Below are positions 20,990 to 31,500 of a stretch of DNA of 61,168 nucleotides, in pieces. The position numbers and the translations under genes were made by a program. Numbering within the stretch: the first letter of the stretch is position 1; every line of letters starts with the position of its first letter. Origin of the DNA: Phlyctochytrium arcticum (Eukaryota; Chytridiomycota; Chytridiomycetes; Chytridiales; Chytridiaceae); NCBI GenBank assembly GCA_025602905.1, contig JAHLKI010000060.1:1-61168 (forward strand). Direction: 5' to 3'. A model generated the notes under the pieces. It did no database searches, was not told the origin of the DNA, and saw only the letters and a list, made by a program, of their open reading frames with translations.

Positions 20990-23612
20990 ATGAAAATTAC
21001 TAAAAGAAATCCAATATTAGTCTTGGCTAATGACTTTTTAATTGATTCTCCATTACCTTCTAATATTTCCCACTTCTGGAGCTTCGGTTCCTTGTTAGGT
21101 GTTAACCTTGTCGTTTTAATCATTAGTGGTTAGACACTCGCCATGCACTATACCCCAAATACCTTATTAGCCTTCTCTAGCGTTGAACATATCACATGAG
21201 CCCCCCGCCCCCGGGCCAGGGGCCAGCTCGAACCACTATGGTGCATAATGTGTTCATAAAATATCATGGAGCCCCCCGCAAAGGGGGGGCAGCGTCTACG
21301 ACGCCGCCCCGGAGGGGCCGCCATATGCTGGGAAGAGTTGGGTCAGCATGACCGCCGACTTTATCAGCAGGAAACCGCGCGTAGTGCGCTGTATCTTCAA
21401 AGACTATAAGATGATACGAATGACCTTTGGTCATTGGAAGATATAGTCTATCAAAAAAACACACCTTTTTTTGACCCTTGATTATGCGTGACGTTAACAA
21501 TGGTTGGTTATTAAGATTATTACACGCTAATGCTGCCTCTTTATTTTTTATTTTTGTGTACATTCACATTGCTCGTAACCTTTACTATGGTTCTTATAGA
21601 GCCCCACGCGGTCTTTTATGGAGCATCGGTGTTGCTATCTTTATTGTTATGATGGCCACTGCTTTCATTGGTTACGTATTACCTTGGGGTCTATCACTGG
21701 CCCCAAATGATGTGGTTATCTGTTATCTCTCTTTCCCCCTTTGGCCCTTCTCGTATCCCTACTGAGCGTCGTATTGGTCCGCATAATATTGATGTGGCTG
21801 CGCATTTCTGTTTTGGGGTCCCGACCCCCCTGGCCCTACGGGCCAAGTTGGTAATTAGTTAGGTGACGCCCATGGGGAGTTTAGATCTGGCAATACTAGA
21901 TTTTCTTAGCATATGGGCCACCCCAACAGAGAATACCTTCATTGGTTGCATCAATTTGCACCCCTGAAGGGGGGTGCTCTTCTACTATTCCAGGGCAGAG
22001 CCCTCGGATTGGTAAAAATGGAGCAACTGGCTAGGTCCTGCGGGTCAACATGACCCGCTGGCCCAACCCCTTTGGGGTCGGTCCTTTGGACCGCGTGCTA
22101 AAGTGAACACTTTTACTTTTGGTAGCCTTAACTGGCTATATCATAGCTTTGGGCTTCACCAGCGTCAAAGTGGGGCCCTACGGGCTGCCCGCTCACTTTG
22201 GCTGTTTGGATTATGGATGATGGTGGTAAAAACAATGCAGGTTTAATGATTTCTACTTAGAACTTCACTTATTCAGATCTTGTCGGCCCTCCGGGCCAGG
22301 TTTGTATTCAAAATTTGGTTTAACTTGTCAGATCCAGAAAAGACCTGCTGCGGCCACAGGCCTGATTTAGCCCTACGGGCCAGCTGAGATGGAATTGCTT
22401 GTTTCTATTGTCTATCCTTACTTTGTTTCTAGTATGCTTTACAGATTGCATGGGGATCGTTATGTTAGATAACCTTGGTCCGTCATAGTCTAATGTTGAT
22501 TCTGTGTAACCATTATAGGAAAACAGTATTACCCTTTGTCACAATTGGGTGCTCTCACCAGAGGGTGCCCCCCCCCGGCGGCGGTCATGTTGACCCGCTG
22601 GGTTTCAGGGCTCAATATTAGGCGATACAAGTGAAAACGGTCAACATAAACATCTTTTATCAAGACCGTCGGTTCTATAATGGATCGCTACAGACTGGTC
22701 CACTTGTGGGTGGCTGCAACGCTGCTTAATGTACAGTCGGATTCCTATCAAAACGCGACGCGCCTCCACCCCAACCCTGGGTGGTCATTAGTCGCCAGGG
22801 AATTGCAGATGAGTTTCTGGGGAGCGACGGTCATTACTAACCTTTTTTCCGCTATCCCTTGGATTGGTCATGATTTTGTTGAACTTGTCTGGGGTGGATT
22901 TTCCGTCGATAATGCGACCTTAAACCGTTTCTTCAGTTTACACTATTTATTACCTTTCATTTTAGCTGCCTTAGTTGTTCTACACTTATAGGCTTTACAT
23001 CAATTTGGTTCTAACAACCCAGAAGGTATTGCTAGTAACTCTGATCGTATTCGTTTCCATCCTTACTTTGTCTCTAAAGACTTAATTGGATTCTTATGGA
23101 TGGCTATTTTATTAGCAGTTTTAGTATTCTTCGCACCTTACTATCTTGGTCATGCTGATAATAGTATTCCTGCTAATCCTTTAGTTACCCCACACAGTAT
23201 TGTGCCGGAGTGGTATTTCCTCCCGTTCTATGCTATTTTACGTGCTATTCCTGATAAATTACTAGGTGTCTTAGCTATGTTTGGAGCCTTAGTTATTCTA
23301 TTTTTCCTACCTTTAACCAACTCATTGGCTATTCGTAGTAACAAATACCGTCCAATTTACTTAGCTTTATTCTGGGTTTTTGTTTTCAACTTCTTTATCT
23401 TATTATGGGTTGGAGCTAAACCTATTAGTGATCCTTATGTTATTATTGGTCAAATTAGTACCGTTATCTACTTCTCTTACTTTATTTTACTTTTATTACC
23501 TGAATCTCTTGCTATGCTCTTCTTGGGTCTAGCTTTAACTGGTGGTATTGCCCTTTTAATTGGTTAGAATGTTCCTGGACTACTATTCGCTTTTAGTCCT
23601 TTAATGAGCTGA
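20990..23612 (+). CDS. cob: Apocytochrome b (three exons)
   Basis: Heme-binding core subunit of complex III. Exons are 20990-21190, 21481-21690 and 22806-23612 (TGA), totalling 405 residues. Exon 1 reads [20 protein letters not shown] and ends SSVEH. Exon 2 starts [20 protein letters not shown] with heme-ligand His residues and ends IGYVLPWG. Exon 3 starts [20 protein letters not shown] and contains the Qo-site [13 protein letters not shown]. Junctions again follow the exon-T/intron-G rule and restore the conserved protein exactly. An in-frame alternative ATG is not evident; another ATG at 20962 is out of frame. Confidence 0.95.
21191..21480 (+). other. Group I intron 1 of cob, no ORF
   Basis: The intron is 290 nt and lies between SSVEH and IMRDVNNGW. 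All core elements are visible: ATATGCTGGGAAGAG (21323), TATCAGCAGGAAACC (21362), R-like CTTCAAAGACTATAAG (21395) and S-like GAAGATATAGTC (21438). It carries the GC hairpins GCGTCTACGACGC (21291) and GGGTCAGCATGACC (21340). Confidence 0.85.
21691..22805 (+). other. Intron 2 of cob, group I, with decayed endonuclease
   Basis: The intron is 1115 nt and lies between VLPWG and QMSFWG. The upstream base is T and the last intron base is G. A possible S element is GTCATAGTCTAATG (about 22483). The inside is a LAGLIDADG frame broken by GC hairpins, followed by more GC elements (about 22560-22610). Confidence 0.78.
21745..22480 (+). pseudogene. LAGLIDADG endonuclease remnant in cob intron 2
   Basis: Fragments in different frames match a cob-intron LAGLIDADG enzyme in order: [18 protein letters not shown] (about 21755-21808), [20 protein letters not shown] (motif 1, about 21850-21910) with [14 protein letters not shown], then [18 protein letters not shown] (about 22098), [20 protein letters not shown] (motif 2, about 22209), [11 protein letters not shown] and [18 protein letters not shown]. 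Between the blocks sit GC palindromes: GGCCCTACGGGCC, GCACCCCTGAAGGGGGGTGC, GCGGGTCAACATGACCCGC, GGTCCTTTGGACC, GGCCCTCCGGGCC. Each block is well conserved and the breaks coincide with the palindromes, so element insertion destroyed this gene. Confidence 0.78.
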
Positions 23613-23619
23613 ATCCGGA

Positions 23620-23825
23620 GGATTCCCACCGGGTCTGGCTCCGCTTTGTAATCTCTTGATGATCCCCCACCTTTTGGCAGGGTGTCCCATGTCCTGGCGT
23701 CTACGACGCTGTAGTCCAATTAGCAGAAAGTTATAATAGTCACCAGCTAAGCCCTAAAGGGCCCAACTTGAACCCCACGTGCAGCCCCAGCCTTGCTGGG
23801 GCCCGCTGGTGGGTCAGGGAAAAGT
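23620..23825. repeat. GC-element spacer between cob and atp9
   Basis: Stems include GGCGTCTACGACGC (23697), GCCCTAAAGGGC (23752) and CAGCCCCAGCCTTGCTGGGGC (23782). No coding signal. Confidence 0.6.
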
Positions 23826-23839
23826 AAATTTCAATTTTA

Positions 23840-24070
23840 ATGATTATGTTAATGGCCGCCAAATTAATTGGAGCTGGTTTAGCAACTATTGCACTAGGTG
23901 GTGCTGCTGTTGGTGTTGGTATTGTCTTTGGTAGCTTAATTCAAGGTACTTCTCGTAACCCATCTTTACGTAAAGAATTATTTAACACTGCTATTTTAGG
24001 TTTTGCCTTAACTGAAGCCTTAGGTTTATTCGCTTTAATGATGGCATTGATCTTTTTATACGCCTTCTAA
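23840..24070 (+). CDS. atp9: ATP synthase F0 subunit c
   Basis: Proteolipid of the c-ring, 76 residues from ATG 23840. The two-helix hairpin reads [20 protein letters not shown], a polar loop with [10 protein letters not shown], then [20 protein letters not shown]; the essential carboxylate is the Glu of ALTEALGLF. Two further in-frame ATGs (23846, 23852) could be the true start, because many family members begin only a few residues before AAKxIGAG. No UAG codons were noticed, which fits a very highly conserved gene. Confidence 0.95.
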   Translation: MIMLMAAKLIGAGLATIALGGAAVGVGIVFGSLIQGTSRNPSLRKELFNTAILGFALTEALGLFALMMALIFLYAF

Positions 24071-24205
24071 TTTGCCTAGCACCCAGCCCCCCCTTTCAGG
24101 GGGGCCAGGGGGCTTGGGACCAGGGGACCGCACCATCCAGTTGGGGGTCCCCCCCCTTTTGGTCTGCAGTTCATTGAATTTTTTGATCATTGGTCATGAC
24201 AGGGT

Positions 24206-26653
24206 ATGGTAGCCACCCTTATCGTAGTATTATGTGTTGTCTTATCTGTTGCATTAATGACATAGGCAGAAAGAAAAATTATGGGTGCTATGCAAAGACG
24301 TATTGGACCCAATAAAGTTGGATATCTTGGTTTATTACAACCATTTGCCGATGGTATTAAATTGATTTAGAAAGAAACAGTATAGCCTTTAGAATCAAGT
24401 CACTGGTTCTTCTAGGGTGCACCTTTTGTTACTTTTTATTTAGCATTATAGAACTGGTAGGTATTACCTTTAGACTATGGTGTTGCTTTATCTGAATTAT
24501 TAGGAGCTGGTATTTAGGTATTAATTGCTATCTCTGAGTTAAGTATTTATGGTGTTATTTATTCAGGTTGGGCAGCCAACTCTAAATACCCCTTTTTAGG
24601 TTCTTTGAGATCTACAGCACAAATGATTAGTTATTCTGTGTCTTAGAGTCTGATTTTTCTAACCGTTATCTTTACCCTTGGTACTGTTAACTTATTAGAT
24701 CTATTAGCAGCTCAACAACCTATTGCTCTTTTCTGGCCACTTCTACCTATGGCTCTTTTATTTATGGTTTCCGCTGTTGCTGAGACGAACAGAGCCCCGT
24801 TCGACCTTCCAGAGGCTAAACACCATGCTGGGTCATTTACCTCCTTTTAGACTTTCGGCCTCTATTTAAACGCAGCTAAATGCTGGGATGCTTTATTATA
24901 GTTATCAGCAGGTATTTTGATTTATTCTTAGTACTACAACGACTTTCTGTTGCAACTAAATTGTGATTATTATTCTGATCTCTTTAGTATTACTCCTTCC
25001 ATTGTTTTATTGAAAGATATTGATAACAATTCTAGTAAGATAAAGTCTGCTCCCATTTTTGATGCTCAGTCTAATCCTGTTCTCTTGAACAAATCAGGAA
25101 GTACAACACCTTTAATTCAGGTCTATACTAATTTAGATCATCCATCTGTGTAGAGCGCTATTGCTGGTGATCTACGCAAACGTCCTGGTTGCTATGCTTT
25201 TATTAATTTAATTAATGGTAGAGAATATATTGGTTCTTCCACTAATATGGGTTGGCGTTTTGAACAACATACTAAATATGCAGGTAATGCTGCTGTGTAG
25301 GGTCCAGCTTTGGACAAATATGGTTTAAGTAATTTTGCTTTTGGGGTCTTGGAGTTTTATAACGCTACTTGGCCTTTGACTGTAGATCAGGTTACTGCCC
25401 TTAGAGCTCGTGAGCAATATTATCTTGATCTTTGTGTTTGTAGTTATAATGTTAATCGTTCTGCTACTACTAGATTGGGTTCTACTCCTAGCCCTGAGAC
25501 TATTGCCAAATTTAAATTGGCTAAAGGTGGTGCAAACCATCCTATGTTTGGTAAATCTAATCCTAACGCTATTAGAGCCATGACTGAGGCTAAATACAAA
25601 CCAATTTTTATTTTTGATGTAGAAGGGAATCTTGTTTATGAAAGTGCTGGGATAGCTTTTGCTGCAGAATGGTAGGGCATTACTCGTGAGACTTTGCGTA
25701 AATATTTAAATTCAGGATAGCTTTAGAATGATACTTGGGTTCTTTCTTATACTCCTTTATTTCCTGGTATTATGGATAAAAAAACTTTTTATTCACAAGC
25801 TATTTCTGTATATGATCTTTCCAATAACCTTGTTAAATCTTTCCCGAATCTTAACTCGGCTATTAAATGGTTAGGTACTTCTGAAAAAACAATCGGCCGT
25901 CATGTTTATTTGGGAGAAGTATTTCGTAATCAATATTATATTCGTCCTACTGCTTCCTCTCCAGCGTCTACTACTACCCCTCCTGCTGAAGATGGCCCAT
26001 AGGGCCTCAAATTTATGGGATTTACTACGGAAAGTGAGTTAGTTGCAGGTTTTTTCACGGAACATTCCGCTGTTAGTTTTAGTTATTTCTTTTTAGGTGA
26101 GTATACTTCCATTTTAGTTATGTGTACTTTATTTTTCATTTTATTCTTCGGAGTTTCTAGTTCCTTGCCTATGATTTTCTTTTTTATTTGGTTAAGAGCT
26201 AGTTTACCTAGATAGAGATTTGATCAACTACTTACACTAGGTTGGGCCCACATTTTACCTTTTACTATGGCCTTTATCTAGTTTTTACCTACTTTTATTT
26301 TCACTTTTGATTTGTTAGCTATGTTACCTTTAATGGGTTTACATCCATTACATTCTAGATTTAGTACTAGTTCTAGTTCTAGTTCTACGGGTGGCGAGGA
26401 AGAGGGAGAAGAAGAACGTAGTCCAATTCATTATCATGTTATTGATGTTCGCACTAATACTCTAGTTCAAATTTTTCCTTCTAGAAATCGTTAGGTTCAG
26501 AATTCTCGTGACTTATTTGGTGAGGTTGTTTCCAGAGACAAAATTACTAATGTTATTAGACATAATCTGCTTTTACACACTGTTAAAAGTACTTTTATTA
26601 TTGCAGTTACGGGGGTTCATACTCACTTCCCTCGAGAAGAGAGTCCAGAATGA
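24206..26653 (+). CDS. nad1: NADH dehydrogenase subunit 1, hybrid C-terminus (two exons)
   Basis: Quinone-site membrane subunit of complex I. Exon 1 is 24206-24817 ([20 protein letters not shown] to [13 protein letters not shown]) and exon 2 is 26030-26653. Exon 2 starts [20 protein letters not shown] and then [19 protein letters not shown]. It should end shortly after PTFIFxFD, as in normal NAD1. Instead it runs on for about 120 residues: a Ser run, an acidic patch ([10 protein letters not shown]) and an unrecognised tail, to TGA 26651-26653. A second, divergent copy of the C-terminus that ends normally lies at 27079-27309. From about 26096 on, exon 2 therefore looks like an inserted replacement C-terminus. 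The start is the ATG 24206; leucines such as that in TLAERK are UAG. Confidence 0.88.
24818..26029 (+). other. Intron in nad1 with GIY-YIG frame, probable group I
   Basis: The intron is 1212 nt and lies between DLPEA and ESELVAGF; the exon ends in T and the intron in G. The core-like strings AAATGCTGGGATG (about 24878) and TATCAGCAGG (about 24903) match those of the other introns here, but I could not find clear R and S elements. Class is therefore probable rather than certain. Its length is a multiple of three and it contains no TAA or TGA in frame with the exons. Confidence 0.68.
24950..26029 (+). CDS. GIY-YIG homing endonuclease in nad1 intron
   Basis: The frame is continuous with nad1 exon 1 through the intron (UAG as Leu) and even into exon 2, so the protein is probably made as an exon 1-intron fusion and then cut. 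The catalytic module reads [20 protein letters not shown] (about 25187-25246), a clear GIY-YIG signature (CYAF...YIGSS), then [18 protein letters not shown] and AREQYYLD. Downstream are the DNA-binding repeats [31 protein letters not shown] and [20 protein letters not shown], of the modular (NUMOD/IENR) kind. The frame is intact, so this may be the only undamaged endonuclease in the unit. The exact N-terminus is unknown. Confidence 0.85.
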
Positions 26654-27081
26654 TTGACTGAGATGCTGATGGATAAGCCCATATCTACATGGGTGTATTT
26701 CATAATATCAAAGGTAAACCTACACCATAAGAACTTTACCGTGAGGTAAAGGAGGATGCCGGATGTATGCCATAAGCCGGATGGATAAAACCACACATTC
26801 TCAGGAGCTGGCAGCATGATCTCAGAATAAACCTGTTTAGGGTTTAAATATTGATATTGTTGGTTTTTGGCTAATTTGATCTGATTCTTGGTTATATTGA
26901 GTGGTTTGTTGGTTAATTCTTGGTGGATGGCTGGAGGATCTAACTGGTTTGGCCAACCTGGTACCCACCATATGAAGGGCGGACCAGAGCGGACCAGTGC
27001 TGTACCTGTTCCAAGAACCCAGGGCTAATTTGAGCTTATTTTGAGTCTGTTCAACCCTCCTCTGGGAGCTGTTTATTTATG
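26096..27081 (+). mobile_element. Insertion in nad1: replacement C-terminus plus structured tail
   Basis: About 986 bases separate native nad1 (ending SFSYFFL at 26095) from its displaced continuation GEYTSIL (from 27082). The insert begins with its own GEYTSIL coding copy, which restores NAD1. It adds the unrecognised extension to 26653, then about 430 bases of non-coding DNA including a structured segment (26659-26827). The inserted and displaced copies encode nearly the same protein but differ at many silent sites: the insert favours TTA and UAG for Leu, the displaced copy CTC, CTT and TTG. The arrangement resembles the C-terminus-replacing endonuclease elements described in atp6 of Allomyces. 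No intact endonuclease is visible inside the insert. Confidence 0.7.
26659..26827 (+). ncRNA. Predicted structured RNA segment in the nad1 insertion
   Basis: Complementary segments suggest a closed RNA domain. CTGAGATGCTG (about 26659) pairs with CAGCATGATCTCAG (about 26813). GGTGTA (about 26692) pairs with TACACC (about 26722). CTTTACC-GTGA-GGTAAAG (26736-26753) is a perfect hairpin with a GNRA loop. GCCGG and CTGGC could close a further stem. It does not match the group I core seen in the introns of this mtDNA, nor RNase P RNA, and I cannot assign a class. Confidence 0.45.
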
Positions 27082-27309
27082 GGCGAATACACTTCCATTT
27101 TAGTTATCTGTACCCTCTTCTTTGTTCTATTCTTTGGAGTTTCTAGCTCTTTACCCATGATTTTCTTCTTTATTTGGTTGAGAGCTAGTCTTCCTCGTTT
27201 GAGATTTGATCAATTACTTACTTTAGGTTGGGCTCATATCCTACCTTTTACTATTGCTTATATCTTATTCTTGCCTACTTTTATTTTTGTCTTTGATATC
27301 TAGGGTTAA
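27079..27309 (+). pseudogene. nad1: Displaced native nad1 C-terminal fragment
   Basis: The fragment reads [20 protein letters not shown] through [20 protein letters not shown] to FDILG and TAA 27307-27309, a proper NAD1 ending. It lacks the preceding part of the gene and has only an incidental ATG. It is presumably the original C-terminus, cut off by the upstream insertion. The protein is intact and mostly conservatively different from the inserted copy, so selection may have stopped only recently. Confidence 0.8.
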
Positions 27310-27433
27310 CACAACCCATCCCGGGCCCCTATGGGGCTGTGGTGTGGTCCAAAGGACCTGGGCCATCCCCCCCAAAGAGGTGGGGTTGCCTTAACTGGAT
27401 TGGGTTAAAATAGGGTTGATATGAAACTAAAAT

Positions 27434-28515
27434 ATGTATCGTATTTACGCTGATTATGCTGAAGCATGGGCTACAGGATTCCAAGATCCTGCTAGTGATT
27501 GGATGTATGCTATCATTGATCTACATGATAGAATTATTTTTAGTCTAATTATTATTTAGGCTGTTGTTGTTTGGTTTTTAGTTAGTAGCTGGTCTATGCC
27601 TACTACTGACCACATGTCTCATTTACACCACGGTAATACTTTAGAATTAATCTGGACTATTACACCTGCTGCTATTTTATGGGCTATTGGTTTACCAAGT
27701 TAGAGATTACTTTATATGATGGATGAACTATTGGAAGCTGAATTATCTGTTAAAGTTATTGGTTCTCAATGGTTTTGGAGTTATGAATATTCTGACTATG
27801 TTACCGGTGATGAAGGAGGTGCTGGTATTGAATTTGATTCTTTCATGTTAAGTGATGCTGATTTAGCTTAGGGTGATTTACGTACTTTAGCTGTTGATAA
27901 CTATTTAGTTTTACCTATTAACACTAGTATTCGTATTTTAGCTAGTTCTAATGATGTTATTCATAGTTTTGCTGTACCTTCTTAGGGTTTAAAAATTGAC
28001 TCTATTCCAGGTCGTTTAAATAGTGCTGGTTTAATTATTAACAGACCTTCTACTTATTATGGTCAATGTTCTGAATTATGTGGTGTATTACATGGTCATA
28101 AGGCTATGTCTTAAATACCTTTCTATGCTGGAAAGCCCCCTGAAGGGGGGGTGGATCAGCAGCAGGCCACTTTGTGCTTGCTCCGAGACTAAATGAGGTA
28201 CGCAGTTAGCTGCGAAGATAAAGTCCAAACACAGTCCGCCCCTCCGGGAGCCGCCAAGACCACATGGTCTGGATGCCTGGCGGCGGTCATGTTGACCCCA
28301 GCAAAGCTGGGGCTGGCAACCCCCCTTTTGGGGGGTCGCTTTGCTGGGGCCATCTGGTCAATCGGTCATTTAGACCATGGCCCTCGGATGTGTATATGAT
28401 GTTTATGCCAATTGGTGTTCATGCGGTAACTATCCCTGAATACTTATCTTTCTTAGAATCTCATCAAGACCCGGAACCCGGCCTTTATGGCCCCCAAGGT
28501 TCCGCCCCCCCCTGA
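27434..28515 (+). CDS. cox2: Cytochrome c oxidase subunit 2 (two exons)
   Basis: CuA-bearing subunit of complex IV that accepts electrons from cytochrome c. Exons are 27434-28096 and 28402-28515, totalling 258 residues. [18 protein letters not shown] is the first membrane span, followed by [20 protein letters not shown] and the cupredoxin part ([31 protein letters not shown]). The CuA ligands are in [11 protein letters not shown] with FMPI across the intron. The last dozen or so residues after SHQDPE ([12 protein letters not shown]) are encoded by a GC element (GGCCCCCAAGGTTCC), so the natural end was probably overwritten. UAG encodes Leu at conserved sites. Confidence 0.94.
28097..28401 (+). 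other. Group I intron of cox2, no ORF
   Basis: The intron is 305 nt and lies between CGVLHG and FMPIGV. Core strings are TATGCTGGAAAGCC (28124), GATCAGCAGCAGG (28153), R-like CCGAGACTAAATG (28183) and S-like GAAGATAAAGTCC (28212). Its 3' part holds CAGCAAAGCTGGGGCTGGC and a GGCGGCGGTCATGTTGACC hairpin (28279). The window ends inside the second copy of this intron. Confidence 0.85.
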
Positions 28516-28564
28516 TACCAGGGCCAGGTGGCAGCTCCGGAGGAGCCGCTGGGGCCAGTGGGCT

Positions 28565-31500
28565 GGACTAACATAATGCGTATGTTATAAGAGTGAAAGG
28601 AGGGTCCAAAGGACCAGAGTAGAAGGGATCACAGGTAATGGGGGGAGATAGCAGAAAAAGAACTATTTGAGGAAGACTAGCCAATTAGGAAGATCAGGAG
28701 GCAATGTCCAAAAGGGGTGAAACCCATTCCGAATGATAAATCACAAGCAGTATAGCCAATGAATTGAAATATCTTAGTAGTTGGTTTAAAGGAAATCGAA
28801 ATAGATAACTCTCTGAGTAGTGAAGAGCGAAAAGATAAAGGCCTGCCCTAAGAGCATAGGAATATCAATCCACTCAAGGGCTCAAATAAGTCAATGTGGC
28901 AAAGGCCAAGGCTGAGTTCAACTGATTGGCGATAGCGTAAAGTACCGAGAGGGAATGTTGAATCAAGAACCCAATAGGGAGTGAAATAGAGCCTGAAACA
29001 GATAGTTCAACGGTTGAAAGCCTGATTTCAGGTGATCAATTACTTTTTGCATCACGGGTGAATAGCTTGCCCGGGATAACAGTGATGTTATTCGAAACCC
29101 CCCCCCTCAGGGGGGTCGAACTGGCTCATGACCTTTAAGGTCGGTGGAGACACCCCAGAGGCCGCCCAGCCAAGGCTGGGCCGGGGTGTGTCTGCTAACG
29201 GTGAACCCTAAAAGCATTTTTGTGCTCAAGGGAATACCGTGGGAAGCTGTCTATCGTAGTAATAGCTCGGACATCCGAGCCCCCTGACCCCAATCCCCTC
29301 ATGGGGGTTGGTCAGGCTTTAGATTAGCCCTGTAACGACTGGTTTGGAAACAAGCCGACTTGAATCTGAAATGGTTTGGGTAACACGCCAGCACTCATAG
29401 ATTACAACAAATTATGACTTGATGGCCCTGGCCAGCCCCAGCAGGGGCTGGCACCCCTGGCCCTACGGGCCAGGGGGCCGGGCCACATTCCGTGTCTAAG
29501 ATTTGTATGAGTTGAATGTATAGTCTAGCCCGCTAGGAAACTAGTGGATAATCTGCAGCAAGTATATTTATTGGGTAAGGTGAACAACCGAGTGAAAACA
29601 GTAGAATCCAATAGATATGACCCGAAACAAGGTGAGCCTGTCATTTTTAAGTGTAATAGACTGAACCGGTGAATGTAACAATATTCTCGGATAAAGAATG
29701 ACAAGAGGATAAATTCCTAACGAACTTTGCGATAACTGGTTAACCACGAAAACTATGGTAGTAGTCTTATCATTCCATTTTGACTCTCTGACGTACAGCA
29801 CCGGTTTGATCCTGATCTAGGAATGTTCAGAGGTGACCCCTATGGCTCTGCCACCGGGGTTGCACAGTTTAAATGATAAGTCAGGCCATTGAGGCTAAGC
29901 TCGATGGTCAAGAGAGAAACAACTCTATCTCTAGGCTAAAGTTCCCCAATGGAGAAGATGCGGCTTTGCCGCATCTTCGGTTAAGTGAATAAAAGACAAT
30001 TAACTGGTGGAGGCCCAGCTGGGTCTCCCACCCGACCCCCTTGGGGTCGGTATGAGAAACTTCCTAATGTGAGCTTGGAAGCAGCTATCCTGACGAGAGT
30101 GGGTAACAACCCAAGGAAGAAGACAACCCCTTTCGGGGGGCGTCCCAGTGTGATTGTCGCTAATTTTCGGATCTAGATATCCTACTTTAGCCAGAGGATA
30201 GAACAACCCCCTTTGGGGGGTTGCTTCTATCGGTAGTGGTTCAAATAATCAAAGACCCTTTATGGGGTGTGGTTATTTAGATAATGCTGACATGAGTAAC
30301 GTAAAAATGTGGTCCAAATCCACATGGCCGAAAGTTTAAGGTTTTCAGCGTAAAGCTTAGGTACGTAAGAGTAAATTGGTCTCTAACGAGCATTTAGCTC
30401 GGATGAATTCTAGACCAGAAAGATGACCTGCACCCCTTGAAAAAGGGGGGTGGTTGTTTTTTTGGGTAACAGGAAATTCTAAGACCATACTGATAACCGA
30501 CTCTGGTAAACAGCCGTGTAATACGGTCAGGCCTGCAGATAACCATTTAGAAGGAACTCGGCAAAATAGGTGTGCGACTGTGACCTCGAACACAAGACTT
30601 AGCAAACTGACTCAGGATATATTAGGTCTGTCATCTGCCCGGTGCTAGTAGGTGAAAGCAAAGACCCCCAACGGGGTCTTGTATAAACTCTAGTAAACGG
30701 CCGCTGTAACTCTAACGGTGCTAAGGTAGCGAAATTCCTCGACATTTAATTGATGCCCCGCATGAATGATGGCACGACATACCAACTGTCTCCTAAATGG
30801 ACTGCGTGAAATTAGAATGCCAGTGAAGATCCTGGCAACTCTCAACTAGACGAGAAGACCCTTCGATGCTTTACTACAAGCAGTGGAGCAAACCCCCAAC
30901 CAATTGGTTGGGGGTGGGCAACCTCTGCCGGGTAGTTTGTCTGGGGCGGAAGCCTACTAAAGAGTAACGTAGGTCTACAAAGGTGTGGGGGGTCCTTAGA
31001 CCCCATAGATCGCAATGGATAATTACCACACTTGATGGATAGATTTACAGATCTGTCCAAGATCATGAGTGATGATCTCCTCATGGTCGGTCATAGTGAT
31101 CCGGATGATGTATTATATCATCCGCTCAAGGAATCAAAGTAACTCAAGGGATAACAGGCTGGTCGTGATTCGGAGTCCTTATCCGAGTCGCGCTTCGGCA
31201 CCTCGATGTCGGCTCTTCCTATCCTCGGGTTGCAAAAGACCCGAAGGGTGTGGCTGTTCTCCACATAAAAGGGAACGTGAGCTGGGTTCAACTTAGGACC
31301 CAGAATTTAAAACCAAGTTAAATGCAAGAACGATCTTTGAGCCCTGACCCCGGCCCCCCCCCCAAAAAGGGGGGGCAGAAACCTTTATGGTTCCTTCAGG
31401 GGGATTGAATTTGCAACGGGTGCCCGTAGGGTAACTCGTTCAACGACTAGTCAACTTCAAATTGACATAACCTTGGCACCTTGGCGGCGGCTCTGCCGCT

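Noticed and set aside
20962..20990. Upstream ATG at 20962 as the cob start
   Set aside because: It is out of frame with exon 1; ATG 20990 is in frame and fits the family N-terminus.
26664..26680. Hammerhead-like CTGATG string
   Set aside because: No GAAA partner or three-stem arrangement could be built around it.
26755..26812. Possible group II intron domain V around the CCGGATG repeats
   Set aside because: The AGC...GTTC-type stem and GUGYG/AY boundaries are absent; the pairing found is different.
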